From Auriscalpium vulgare (lineage: Eukaryota; Basidiomycota; Agaricomycetes; Russulales; Auriscalpiaceae): a DNA stretch of 64,000 nt. Location of the stretch: assembly GCA_019915015.1 (NCBI GenBank), contig JAHBBC010000027.1, forward strand, positions 248,001 through 312,000, read 5' to 3'. The notes beneath the pieces were generated by a model, which saw only the letters and a program-made list of their open reading frames with translations, was not told the DNA's origin and made no database searches. Positions 22,895 through 34,095 of the stretch are shown piece by piece (position 1 is the first letter of the stretch; every line of letters starts with the position of its first letter). Both the position numbers and the translations under genes were made by a program.

Positions 22895-23560
22895 AGATGT
22901 CGGAGATTGCCGGAGGGTAGAGAGAGCTTTTTTGTTCGAGCGTCAGTTGTCGCTCACGACGCTCAACTCAAGCTTCCTCTTCCTTGCCTACCTCCACCAC
23001 ATTGCCAGCTCCAGCACATCTTCGCCTAACCGACCTTCATCAAACGGTTGCACGTGATGGTGCGACTGTCATCTCTACGCCGACCGGCGAGTGGGACATG
23101 TGTGGCACGGTCACATCACGCGAATCGGGCAGCAATCTGCGCCAGAAGAGACCTCAGCGAGACGCATAGTGGCAATACAGTAGGTGCGCCCTTTGTGTCA
23201 TCGTTTGTGCTCTATTACTGATCGTTGGTTTCCTGTGGCCCTGAGCATCGCCAGCCGATCTCTCTCGCGCATGCACAATCCTCGTCCACGCCACACTACA
23301 AACACGCGCGGTCCTTCACGTTTCACGCCCACACGAATGTGTGCCGCGTGCGGTGCAATTTCCGCTAGACTTTCGGCGGTCAGGAGCCTCTGCTATGTGT
23401 CCGGGGCTACAAAGAGTAGGCTATCCTAGCCCGGCTGCGCACGCTGCAGCGACGTGGCAGCCCCGCGCCCTGCGACGTACCTAACAATCGAGTCGTCGGT
23501 CAATCCGCCAATGTGGAAGGTGTTTGTATCACCTATTCATCTCTTCTCTCACAAACGCCG
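22895..23560 (+). repeat. Dispersed repeat R1, copy 2
   Basis: The closest relative of the copy at 545-1000. The shared order is 'GGAGATTGCCGGAGGG', 'GTTGTCGCTCACGACGCTCA', 'GCAGCAATCTGCGC', then an intron-like segment beginning GGTGCGCCC with ATTACTGATC. The acceptor is degraded here (CTG instead of CAG), which supports decay. It lies within the inverted-repeat core, downstream of the F-box gene. Confidence 0.55.
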
Positions 23561-23649
23561 ATCAACATGGCTGTTTAGCAATCCGCGCACGCCGTAACCC
23601 TCATGAAATTGCATGCGCTCGCGCATTTTGATTGCATATAAATGCGAAT

Positions 23650-24480
23650 ACTTATACTCGACTACATGATGTGAATCTACGCAACGTCGACCACGCCCCC
23701 CGGCGCGAGCCTCGAGGCTCAGTCGCCTTCCCGTCGCGTTGCTGGGGTAGACTTGAGCACGGTGTGGCCGAGGGCGGACGGCTACGATGCTCGCGCTTCA
23801 TTGAGAATGCCGGCGTCACATCTTCCTATGATGTCCGCTTGTGGGCGCGAGACAGAGCCAGGAACTTGCTGTGGGGTTGTCGGTCTGTCGAGGTATAAGC
23901 AATGAATTCGAGGCAGCATGTGTCTGCGAAACGGCGCAGCGCGCATGGGCGAGTGTTCCAGTACGTGCGAGTCAGAGGGTGTTGCATGGCCGGGACCATA
24001 TGTGGCCGAAGGGCCGTAAGCATGGCCGCCTGTTGAACTGAGCGCTCCAGAAAAATGAGCATTCCTTCGGAGGTGCAGAATGCCCGCAAGGCAAACAGAT
24101 GAGCTCGTGCAACTCGATTACGCACCAAAGTGCCGCCCGCAGACTCATTCCACGTTTATCCTCCATTTAATAGACCGCAGGCGCAGTGAGGAAGGCTGAG
24201 AGACAAATGTCAAAGAAGAACGGGTCACCGGTGAACGAGCCGAGGCGAGTGGTTTACAGGCACTGTGCATTCAGTCAACGGCACTGCGCGAGAAGACGAG
24301 AACAAAGAGAACAAAATCACCTCCAAAATAGGAGACAAATTCCTTAAGGCAATCAGATCCCAAGTCATGGACGTCTTGGAGGTTGGAGGAGTCCCACAGA
24401 GTAAGTATAAGTATGCCGTCCGGGTACGCATTGACCGCCCAGTTCGCAGAGGTGGCCTGCCTGTGTCGAGGTCGGCGCGC
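23650..24480 (-). repeat. Dispersed repeat R2/R4, inverted copy
   Basis: The reverse complement matches 12220-13050 and 32400-33075. On the plus strand the R4 part comes first (GGCCGAGGGCGGACGGCTAC near 23767), followed by the R2 part (CAAACAGATGAGC near 24091 and GTCAACGGCACTGCGCGAGA near 24275). It abuts the inner edge of the right arm. Confidence 0.5.
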
Positions 24481-26221
24481 AGATTTTGAGGCGCAATTGG
24501 GGGTTTGATTGTAATTGACGCTGAGAGTCTTAGAAGAGACGTGGGCAGAAACCCGGAGGGCCATAGCCAGTCTTGTATCTGGGACTCGGAGCTCGGCAAG
24601 AGCTCGGTCGTGCCGGAAACTACGTACTGTCAATGAGCGTGCCACGATTTTCCAAATTCAAGATGGTCGGCCACAAGAGATTGATACTAGAGATCTCAAG
24701 GTCAGGAGCGTCTGAAGGGCTGGCCTCAGGAGCAGAGTGGCGGCCAGTGGTAGTAGTAGTATGTGGCGAGAGAGCTCGGAGTTTGCCGATACGCTTGGCG
24801 TTTGGTTCGAGCGCCGCGGAAGTGTCTCTTCGCGCGCCTCTCTACAGCGTCTTCCTTCACTCCCAAAACGTCTACCAGAGCGATCCTCACAACGCGACAA
24901 TTGCTTCAGCCAAACACCTGTGATTCATAACCAAAGGAACCGCGCTATCGGAGGCCACAATGCGGTTGAACTGCGCAAAGGCGATGTCAGTCAAGCAGGC
25001 TGGTCGGGCGACAATCGACTCAGCAGACGGCCTCGATGGGCAGCAGGGATGATCGAGGTGCGCTCTCAGCACGCTCTATTCCACTCGATTACTGATCGCT
25101 CGTCTTTCAGGTCTTTTTTCAGTGCCATGTCTGACATGTACCGTCGCTCGCCACACGTACGTCCCTCATCGTTTCGCTGTTTGGCCATCACAATCCCAAA
25201 GAGTCTCTATGCATGCGGCGCTCTGCATGTGGCAGAATGGGTGCCTGTTGTCTGGCGGTTCGTCGTGTCGTTTGCGATCGGGCTGCACAGCGCCTCGTCC
25301 GCTGCTTGGCGCCTAAGCGTCTGACACTGATATCGCCCATTCACTGCGCTTGCTGCGTCGTGCACAGGACGCGACCTCGTTACTCTGCTGCATTCGATGC
25401 ATGGTGCCGCGCCGCTCCCTTGATTACTTGGCCCCGCGTTGGCCTTGAGGCTAACCCATGATTGACGGTTCTCATTTTAGGATTCATTACTCTGCTCGAC
25501 GAGGAGCTAGGAGTACAAGCTGTCGAGCACAACTGCTACGAGAAGAGGCCGTCGAGCAATATAATCGAGGTAAATAGCAGCCCATTCGTACTGCAAGGCT
25601 ATTCACTCTCGGTTCGTCCTACAGCATCAATTGTCATGCTGGACCACAATTGAGGGCTGTCCAGCCAATATACATGCGTCATCAACATGGCTGGAGTCCG
25701 CGATGCCTGTCTATCTATGCCCTGCGCGGACGTGGGTACCGGCAGAGACGTTCTCCCTTGCAGGCTCAAGCACGAGCCCTTGCAGAACTCGCCACGGCCA
25801 TTCGATGCAGTAGCACTACCGCGCGAGACTCGCCACCCGTAGAGGTACATCCTCGTGAGGTGTTCTGGCGGACTAGCTGACGCATCGCATCAGGTCTTCC
25901 CCGCAATCATTGGCGTGAAAAAGAAGAAGGCGAGTCTTTGCGGGCATGCGCGGCAGCCCCGCGCCTACAACTCGTACGTATGCTAAATTCTCTCACTTGC
26001 TCGATGCTTGACTGACACCACCCCCAGCTTCCCCGGTGCAGACAGCGCGTATAGCGCTCATCCATTCATCGCAAATGCCTTGCCCTAAGGCGACGGTACG
26101 CAAATCTTGTTTGTGATGGACCCTGACATGATTGAACTGACTCGTCCGCCGTCCGCGCCAGCTGCGTCTTGTTATCGTAGGACGTTTATGACGGCTCGTC
26201 ACCGTGTGCAACGACCTCGTA

Positions 26222-26765
26222 CATTTAATCGACCGGATGCGCAGCAAGGAACGCTGAGAGGCAAGCGACGAAAAAGAACGGGTCATTGGTGAACGGGCGG
26301 ACGGTAGGCGCTGTCCGTTCGGTCAACGACACTGCGCAAGAAGACGAGAAAAAGGAGAACGAACGCACCATGAGAGGAGGCAGAGAAGACGTAGTAGGGA
26401 AGACGTCCAGGACGTCTTGGACGAGTCCCACAAAAACCCGAGAGGGCATCGAGCCGCAGTGGCGCCACGCGGTCTCTTCGGCTGTCTCCGGCCGCTTCTT
26501 CTCCGGGTAACGGTGCCCAACATCTTCCTCCTCGTCCTTCCTCTCATCTCGTCATGGATTAACCCAGGTACCCACTGATCTGATCAGCAAGAACGACAGC
26601 TAGTCTGTTCAATGTTCAATTTGTAACGTGCCTCGGATCGGTGGGCATGTGGCTGAGTTACTGCGCGTCTTCGCGCGCTCAGGCGGCTGATCTTCCTTCA
26701 CTGCTTACGCTATGAACATCTGCGAGCTGTACGCCAGCCTATTGCTCTGATCCGCTCGCTGCTAC
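26222..26765 (-). mobile_element. R2 element inserted in the right arm only
   Basis: Arm similarity breaks after 'GTGCAACGACCTC' (26208-26220) and resumes at 'CATACCCAAGGGTATAT' (26771). The intervening sequence matches the reverse complement of 32130-32560, including 'GGTCAACGACACTGCGCAAG', a self-complementary 'GACGTCCAGGACGTC' block and 'GCTGTCTCCGGCCGCTTC'. It replaces only about 50 bases of the left arm. It is non-coding as far as I can see. Confidence 0.5.
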
Positions 26766-26923
26766 TCCTAGCATACCCAAGGGTATATCGCTGCCGAAAA
26801 AACAACGCGGATCTTTCGTGCACCACGCCACTCGTCACTCGTCATAGGCTGCCAAGATACAGTCTGGTGATGAGGAAAGACATGACAGGGCGATCTCTTG
26901 GCAGCGTACGTCAATGGGCCACG

Positions 26924-27286
26924 ATGTCGACGAGTAATACGCTGACCTTGCGGAAGTTATTTGCAGGGCTAGTTCTGGCTATGCGACACGACGTCGTTCG
27001 TCGGGCTAGTTTGGCGTCCGCGGCGTCGTATTCACTGGAGGGTGCGTGCTTTATATCGTTCTTTTTTTCCTTGCTCGAAGCGTACAGCCCACAACCGGCT
27101 CGGCGTGGTAGCATCGTGCACGCTCAAGCGCATGGGATATACGGTGCGTTTGCCTCAATAGGCTCTCAGGCTGGCTCTGCTGACTCTGCGCGCCCTTCAG
27201 CTCTGTACGAGCTCGCCGGTCTCGGCCGTGCTGCCTCGTCGGCCGTCGATGTCCACTACATTTCCACTAGCTCCGAAACTTTCTAG
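26924..27286 (+). pseudogene. ORF conserved between the two arms (right copy), function unknown
   Basis: Partner of the left-arm ORF at 14552-14995. The frame reads MSTSNTLTLRKLFAGLVLAM and stops after about 120 residues. Only a handful of residues differ from the left copy over the shared part. It has the same intron-like borders. I cannot tell whether it is translated. Confidence 0.3.
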
Positions 27287-28429
27287 CAATGCTCACCAGC
27301 AGGGAGACGACGCCACAGGTCGCTGCAGGACGCCGGGTGGGCCTGGACGCTCGAGCTGCAGATTCTGTGCAAGTGGCACTTCCAGTCAAGCTCAGGACCG
27401 AGCAGGACGTCGAGCTACTGAGCTGAGAACGCGATATGCGAGAGCGTATTGCCGGCACGGTGCGCTGTTATCAATTTATCGCAGGCCAGGCTGACATCGC
27501 CCGCGGATCTGGGATGACAGGATGGCGACGTCGAATCATTGCGCTCGTCTGGCCTCGTCTGGCTGCCTCCCGACTAGCGGCATGTGCCGACCGTCTGTGC
27601 TCCTCGGACGACAGGCGAGATCGAGGACGTCGAGGACTCGTGATGGGCGACGGCGCTGCTCATCTCCGGCATTGGCAGCTGCCTACTTGGCGATACATGC
27701 AGCATGCGAGCGCCGCTGCCTTGCGTTCTCTTCCCTGATGTTGCTATCAGACACTGTTGACGCCTTTCCGGCAATGCGCCCGGGCCCACAGACTACAACC
27801 GCACACGCAGGAGACGGCCTTGGTTTGCTTGTCTTCTCCTAGCACACGGATGCCGAACTCCCCCGCGCATATAACTGCCGCTATGTTCGCGGGAGGAGGT
27901 TGGACGTTGGACGTGATGGCATTGGCGGATCACACCAGTGTGTATGCGCAGCCGCTGTGCCGACATTTGCAGAGGCCAGCGCGCGACGTGCGAGCGAGCG
28001 ATTCGATGGATGTAATGTCCAGTACGAGGCCTTTGTATATCGTAGACTTTGCAAATAATCATCACGATTATTATCCTTGCAAGCCACGTCTTCGCTGAGA
28101 CACAATAGCTTGCGATTTCAACGCGCACATATTCCAAATTCCCCACAGCAGTGTTATATAGAGAAATGTGGACAGTGTGATGGTGCGAGAATACGGTACA
28201 TTGTTGGGTACTAAATTGTACTCGACAAAGCGGTCCTCTGTGTTTCACTAGCGCGTCAGCACTCGAGATCTGGCAAAGCACACCGGCGCACGAGCGTACC
28301 CGACACGGTTGGTATATGCCTGCATGCAGGGATACAGTGCGAGGATGGTGGTGGTCTGCTCCAGGAAATCATAAGCATGAGCTCGGATAATTGAGGAATC
28401 AGACGTGCTTAACAGGTGCATGGGGATCA

Positions 28430-28660
28430 TTCAAGGTAGGAGCTACAGCAAAGGACCATGATGAGGAGATGCGGGCGGCTTGGTGTGGAGACCATCGTGG
28501 GGCAAAGACAAGATGAGCAGATGCGTTGTGGCTGGGGAGGGGCCTTATATATGCGCGCGGGGTGTTTGCTCGTCCTCCTCAAGCCAAACAGGCCGCTGGG
28601 ACGCGTTTCGACGTTTCGGTCACGTGTCGGCGGGCGGCCAATTGGAGCGCGCCGGCCAGC
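28430..28660 (-). promoter_or_regulatory. Promoter-like repeat with CCAAT, CACGTGAC and TATATAAGG, copy 2
   Basis: On the minus strand an ATTGGCC element, a CACGTGAC box and TATATAAGG (28536-28544) precede an ATG near 28492. That ATG opens a short hydrophobic peptide (MVSTPSRPHLLIMVLCC). It is homologous to 6660-6900. It lies directly outside the right arm of the long inverted repeat. Confidence 0.45.
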
Positions 28661-29448
28661 AGCCACTCGTCTGCTGCGCTCTGACGACGACGACGACGAC
28701 GACGCTTTGCTCTTCTCCTCCCTCCCACCTCGCGATCGAACCTCCTTGCAACCACATATGCGGCCAGAAGTTGTCGTCGAGTCTCGAGATAGCGCCGATC
28801 TCGCCTCGATCAATGCACTACCGCAGGGCAACATCGCGAACGAACATCCTGGTCGGCCACTGGATTGGACACGATGGGCTCGTAGCGTCCTCCAAGTGAC
28901 CCCGTATGCTTCCTACTGCACATTATTGCTGCACTCGAGCTGCGATCACCATCATCGCCCCGACCCGGCTGCCCGCGCTGTCGCAGGCCTCTCCTTCCTT
29001 GGTATGCACCCGCACGAGCTTCGCGCAGGTCCGTGCTCATGGACGGTGAATGTGGGCGTGAGTCCGTGCGCACACCTGCAGGCTGGGCGGTGGTTGTCGA
29101 CGCTGCCCGGGCGCCAAATTTGCATACGGAATTTCACATCGTCGCATCTGGTTGGTTGTTGACGAGACATGCTCTCCGATTTTTCTCCCTTAGCCGTGCC
29201 TAGGAGCTGTGCCCTTCGCAGAGGGTATGAAACTCTGATATACGCTTGTATTCTACCAGGGTCTGACCGGCCTTTTATTTTAGTGGATCGCTCGATGAAG
29301 CACAGCAGCACGTTTTTGCATCCGTGCGTCGCAGCTCTCTTTCTTGCTCGTCCAGGTGGCACCGAAATCATCATCCTACTCGAAGTTCACATATGCGTCC
29401 CACCGTTATCATTCCACGCAGGCTTCTCACAGGCAACTGATACACAGA
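28661..29448. other. No gene recognised
   Basis: Contains a (GAC)n-type run near 28682-28703 (GACGACGACGACGAC). The plus-strand frames 28458-29162 and 28480-28899 overlap the promoter-like repeat and appear to be chance translations. No other feature is supported. Confidence 0.35.
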
Positions 29449-29747
29449 ATGCCCAGGCCGCCTCGTTCACCATCAAAAACAATTATCTACGTGGTTTGCA
29501 ACATCCTAACATTTCTCCAGATCCTGAGCGGGGCCTTCGTTTCCTTGGTGCCATTCCCGCGGGATATGTGAGTTACTTCTGGCCGTCGCGGAACGTCGTC
29601 AAATTCTGCGTCTCTGTTGTACGCAGCGCGGGCCATACGACGTACAATTCCGTTAACCCGGTCGTTTGCGATGTCACCAACGCCGGAGACGCTACCGACG
29701 AGACACCTGTCCGCTGGGCCGTCGTTCTTCACTGGCACATTGACTGA
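29449..29747 (+). CDS. Possible small two-exon membrane protein
   Basis: Exons 29449-29567 and 29627-29747 join across a 59-base intron with a strong GTGAGT donor and a CGCAG acceptor. They give 79 residues beginning MPRPPRSPSKTIIYVVCN. A hydrophobic stretch (IIYVVCNILTFLQILSGAFV) could be one membrane segment. The rest has no motif. Small size and lack of a recognised family make this uncertain. Confidence 0.3.
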
Positions 29748-31560
29748 CATGACGTCTGGTACGTGGTTATCTCCCCGCATGCAAATGGCACCTGCGCGCT
29801 GATCTGACAGCCAACAGTGCCGCGCAGTGGATTTGCTGTGGTGTTCGTCATGATGTCTATTCCAATCCCGTCCGCAGTGTGTCGCTACAATTGCACGCGG
29901 CGCGGTTGCTAATGTGCTACTGCAGGGGCGTGACAGAATCTCTGGTCGCTGTTCGCCGATTTTATGGACTGCATCCGCGCTCTGCCCGTGCTCAGCGCAG
30001 TTACCATCTACTGGCTCTTCTGGAGTTTCTAGTTATACACTGTTGAAGATTACTGCACAAATATGATGGGTCCTATTCTACTGGAGAGACAGAAAGCGCG
30101 AGTCGGACGGGCCGCCACCCATTGTCGTCGGTCGTCGGACACAGCAGACACCCGGGCTGGCATTCGTTGAGAGGAGTCTTGCCAGGGCACGGACAGCAAG
30201 ACTCGTAGTCCATGGTCGTGTCCAGGTGAGCGATAGAGCCGCTGACGCGTGTCGAGCGCCCGCGCGCCCCGCACGTGAAGCAGGCGCGTCCCGTCGCGCT
30301 CCACACACTGTTTGGCTTCATGCAGGAAGCCAAACACTTGTTTCCCTTATAAGCTGCACACGCCCATCCCGTTCGCCAACGCCTTTCTCTCCCAACTCTC
30401 TCGATGACGCTAGTCACTTTCCCGCTGTCTCTGTCCTCATCATGGCCTTTCACCCACCGCTGCCAGTCCGGCGCGCAAACGTCGTTCGATTAATTGGTCG
30501 ATTCCGACTGACGTCCGTCCCGGATCCACAATCGCCCTGCCTGGGTTTCCTCTTCCGTCTTGATATAAGGTCGCCGGCGAGCCATGAGTGGGTCTTCGGT
30601 CTCATTGAGCAATCGTGTCAATGCTGACTACTACCCGCATACAGTCGGCTGTCGCGCGCTTCGCTTCTGGACACGGGGTCGGAAGGTGTTCGAGCGGGTA
30701 GAGCATGTGGAGTGGTCAGATGTCGTGAGTACGCTACACCTAGTTCACTTGACCGGATCTGACCTTGTTGGCATCTAAGACGCGTCCTGGACGTCTCGCG
30801 CGTCCCACCCAGCATGCTCTGGACACTACCCTGCCAGCAAACTCGCGCACCGCAGACCGGTTCTCCTCCTCCGTACTACCTTGACAATCACCTGCCCGTT
30901 CCCATCGTCAATGTTGCCGAGGTGTTTTGGGCGATGTACCACACTTTGTCGAGACGCGAACGAGGGTATTCTCGCATCATACATACACTTTAGATTTGAT
31001 ATACGTGCTATATTATCGTTATATGCGTCCGCTCAGAACCTGTCCCCGTTCCATAGCTTGCATCCAAGTCCACGGGCTGTCTCATTTGTTTTTCCGCGGG
31101 TTGGATGGCATGACTACCTCGCAATCACGCGTGCTGTGATGAGTTCCTCTAGGGATATCGAGGGACGCGGACTCAGACTGCATTTTGCAGGTACGACGGG
31201 GTATATGCGCAGCATACAATCCTCTGACGCTGTCAGGCAACCCCAGAAATTGAGCGCAAGAAGCATGACCGACGTCGCCTCCATCCTCGTGCAACGCACG
31301 CATATACATACACGAGGCGCGCTATGCGCGACGTAAGTCTTTCTATCCCAGACTCCAGAGAAGCTGCAAGCTTCCGAGCCCCATGGCATGCTCGCGCCGT
31401 CCGCACATGTCTTCCGTCCGACCTCGCAATTAGGCCGCAGTCGACCAGCTGGCCATCGGGGATTGCATCGACAAAGGGGACGCTGCGGGAAGGCTGGATC
31501 GCGTCGTACAGCCAAATGGACAGCGCCCAGTTCATGCTGGATTGGACGGCGCCACTGCGA
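29748..31560. other. Low-content region with a weak ORF and a repeat fragment
   Basis: A TTATAAG box near 30349 precedes a 61-codon frame at 30442-30627 (MAFHPPLPVRRANVVRLIGR). This could be the first exon of a short gene, since GCTGACTACTACCCGCATACAG-like branch and acceptor sequence follows, but the splice phase did not resolve. At 31190-31260 there is a segment repeated at 59945-60015 (landmarks GGGGTATATGCGCAGCATAC and TGTCAGGCA). Other frames show nothing recognisable. Confidence 0.3.
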
Positions 31561-31960
31561 GCTCGGGAGCCGCGAGACAGCACAGGAGGTGGTGGGAACG
31601 TAGAGCAGGCTGGTGGTTGTGTGCTTCAGAAAGGTGAAAGGGTAAAGAAACAAAGCACGCACTCTTCCGTTACTACGACGCCACGGCCGTCCCTATGTCC
31701 AACCGGGCTCGGTGAACGAAGTTACGTCGCATTGCCGGAAAGGAATTAGACCTGCAAATAACTTCATCCAGGTCAGCGTATTATTCTGCGACTATGTGGC
31801 CCGTCAACGAACGCGGCCCAGATCACACCATCATGTCGACGCTCTTCCTCCAAGCCGTATCTTTGCAGCCTCCAGCGAGTGGCGCGCTTCTGCGTGGTGC
31901 AAGAAGACCGCGCGGTCTTTTCGTTGGGCGGCGCTATGGCGCTGGGCATGTTCGCAATTG
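31560..31960 (+). repeat. Dispersed repeat R3
   Basis: Matches 14850-15130 of the left arm and, inverted, 26790-27060 of the right arm. Shared landmarks are 'CCTGCAAATAACTTC', 'GGTCAGCGTATTA' and 'GCCGTATCTTTGCAGC'. A further copy lies at 63200-63420. The conserved part corresponds to the exon border noted in the arm ORFs. Confidence 0.5.
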
Positions 31961-32129
31961 GGACGACCGTACCTGAACGGTCGGCCAGTGGACATCTCTT
32001 GGATGTTAGAACTGAAAATAGGAAGATAGTGAAGGAGGGTCAGCGCTGGCGCGCTCGTATGTGCACGTAGACACGCACCGTGACACCCCGGAGTGGCGAA
32101 GGCGCCACAAGCTCAGCCACCCGGGTCGC

Positions 32130-33080
32130 ATAACAAATTGATCAATCGACAGGATGACTGTTGTTCTTGCTGATCATATTAGTGCACTGGTCGCCTGGGA
32201 TAAGGCATAATAAGATGAGAGCAATGACGAGGAGGAAAACGTTGGTCACTATCCGGAGAGGAAGCGGCCGGAGATAGCCGAAGAGGCCGCGTGGCGCCAC
32301 TCCTGAAAATTGGGCGCCTCGATGCGCGCCCGGATTTTGGGTGGGCTCGTCCAAGACGTCCTTGGCTGGACGTCTTCATGGCCGCGTCTACTTGGCCTCA
32401 TCTCAAGGTGTGTTCATCCTCCTTCGTCTCGTCTTATCGCGCAGTGCCGTTGACCGAACGCACAGCGCCTGCATCCGTGCCTCGGCCCGTTCACCAGTGA
32501 CCTGTTCTTCGTCGCTTGCCTCTCAGCTTTCCTTGGTGCACTTCCAGTCGATTAGATGGAGGAGACATGGATGAGACATGGAGAATGAGTCCGCGGGCAG
32601 GCTAGTGGTGCGTAATCGAGTCGCTCTCCATCACCGCACAGGCTGATCTGTTGCCTTGCAAGCATTCTGCACGTCCTTTCTTTTGCTGGCGTGCTCAGAA
32701 GTTCAGCTCGTAGCAGTCCTTACGTCCCTACTCGGCCATGCAGCATCCTCTTTCAACGCTGTACTTTCGACTCTCTGATGGCTCGCACGCGCTGACGTTG
32801 CCTTAGGAGCCATCGTCTCTCTCAGAGCCGGTCAACAATCGCACAATCGCACGGCGACTGCCCGGCTCCCGGACCTCATTGTGCCTTGCGCCCCCATAAG
32901 CAGTTCACACAAGACCACTTCCATGTAGCGCAAGCATGGTAGCTGTCCGCCCTCCGTCGCATCGTGGGCGGGGTGGGCCGAGGCAGGGTATATGCGCGCC
33001 GGCTGGCGCATGTCTTGCTTGGGCGTGCGCGGAAGCGGGAAGCGTTCGACATTTCGCAGGTACACATCATGTATATGCAT
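32130..33080 (+). repeat. Dispersed repeat R2/R4, copy with longest R2 part
   Basis: R2 begins near 32130 (GTTCTTGCTGATCAT) and passes 'GCGGCCGGAGATAGCCG' and 'GACGTCCTTGGCTGGACGTC' (an imperfect inverted repeat). It continues through 'GCGCAGTGCCGTTGACCG' to the R4 part (CGCAAGCATGGTAGCTG, GGCGCATGTCTTGC). Same orientation as 12220-13050. Confidence 0.55.
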
Positions 33081-33084
33081 TGCA

Positions 33085-33700
33085 GTTCAGCACAGCGCCC
33101 GAACGATCAGTGTGGCGAGTGACGTACAACGATAATGCGTATACGTGGGGTGTGAAAACTCATAGAGTTTATCGTGAGGGACGACTTCCTGCGCCAAGCG
33201 AAGCAGAAACGTAGCTTCGAGTGAGAGCCGTCCTGCCCATGGCAGGCCACGTTCATCGTCCCTGGGTCGCGCGACGTGTCTTGCTCGTGCTACGGCTACC
33301 ATTTACGATGGCGCACATGCTTTGAAGGTCGTAGAGGGAAGGCCCTGCCTCGATCACCACGTCAGTAAGAGCAGCGTGCAGGAGTCAGAGGCTGCGACGC
33401 ACCTGTGTGGCCCCAACACCGAACGCCAAAACCTAGCCCAGACAGCAGCCGGTACCTCGACCACGACTTGAGCTCGAATTATTAAAGGTTGCTGCTCGGC
33501 CCACATGACAACCAAAGAGAAAGACAGCGCTAGGAGAAGCCGAGCGAGTCGAATCGTCCTGTCCTTCGTACCAAGTAAGAACTCGGCGCGCGCACGGAAA
33601 TACTAAGTATACGTTGATGTCACGGGGTCTGGCCAGTCGGCCCGAATGCGCGGCCGTTGTTAGTCTGCTACCATACCCACGCCCTTCGGGCAAAGCCTGG
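33085..33700 (-). repeat. Dispersed repeat R5, inverted copy
   Basis: The reverse complement matches 55050-55580 over several hundred bases (for example 'CGACGCACCTGTGTGGCCCC' and 'CTTCCTGCGCCAAGCG' on the plus strand). A part matches 13050-13330. No intact frame is shared. Confidence 0.5.
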
Positions 33701-33783
33701 TCCGCCGCGTACTATGATCTGTGATGAAGTCGAGTCAAGCCCACTCTGTGATGCCGTCAAGGTGTTTTATATTTTATGTAGTC

Positions 33784-33852
33784 GACAGGGAGGGAGACAA
33801 CGTTAGGACAGGGAAGGTAGACAACGTTAAGACAGGGAGGTAGACACGTTAA
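33784..33852. repeat. Three-copy minisatellite
   Basis: Three tandem units of 23, 24 and 22 bases follow the pattern GACAGGGAAGGTAGACAACG plus TTAA or TTAG. They lie in an AT-richer spacer between the repeats and the gene cluster. Confidence 0.8.
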
Positions 33853-34095
33853 TATGTTTGGGATAAGTATTTATATTGGAGACCAGCGCGTCAAGCGTGG
33901 TGCGGCATATTAGTATTAGGTCAGACAACTGAATAAATGGAGATAAGTCATCTAATAAACTAGGATATGAAAATGGGTACATGCATTTTAAGCTTCAAGG
34001 AGACAGTCGCAAATCTGAGAAGAGAATACATGTTATGTCAGACTGCGAAGGAAGTAGTACATGAAGCACGTACGATAGGAGTTCAGCAGAGGTTT

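Larger units (their letters stand above)
24630..28320 (-). repeat. Right arm of long inverted repeat
   Basis: The reverse complement of the left arm (13590-16760), with matching internal order. It is about 0.5 kb longer because 26222-26765 holds sequence of repeat family R2 that the left arm lacks. The two arms enclose about 7.9 kb with the divergent F-box pair. I saw no target-site duplication or transposase that would define a single element, so an inverted segmental duplication is equally possible. Confidence 0.8.

Noticed and set aside
24770..24830. TGGTTCGAGCGCC in R1 as a possible RNA polymerase III B box, making R1 a SINE
   Set aside because: No matching A box at the right distance and no A-rich or T-rich tail. 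The conserved intron borders fit a protein-gene origin better.
29169..29747. Single-frame plus-strand ORF of 192 codons
   Set aside because: It runs through a strong GTGAGT..CGCAG intron. The spliced alternative (29449-29747) is more credible, though still weak.
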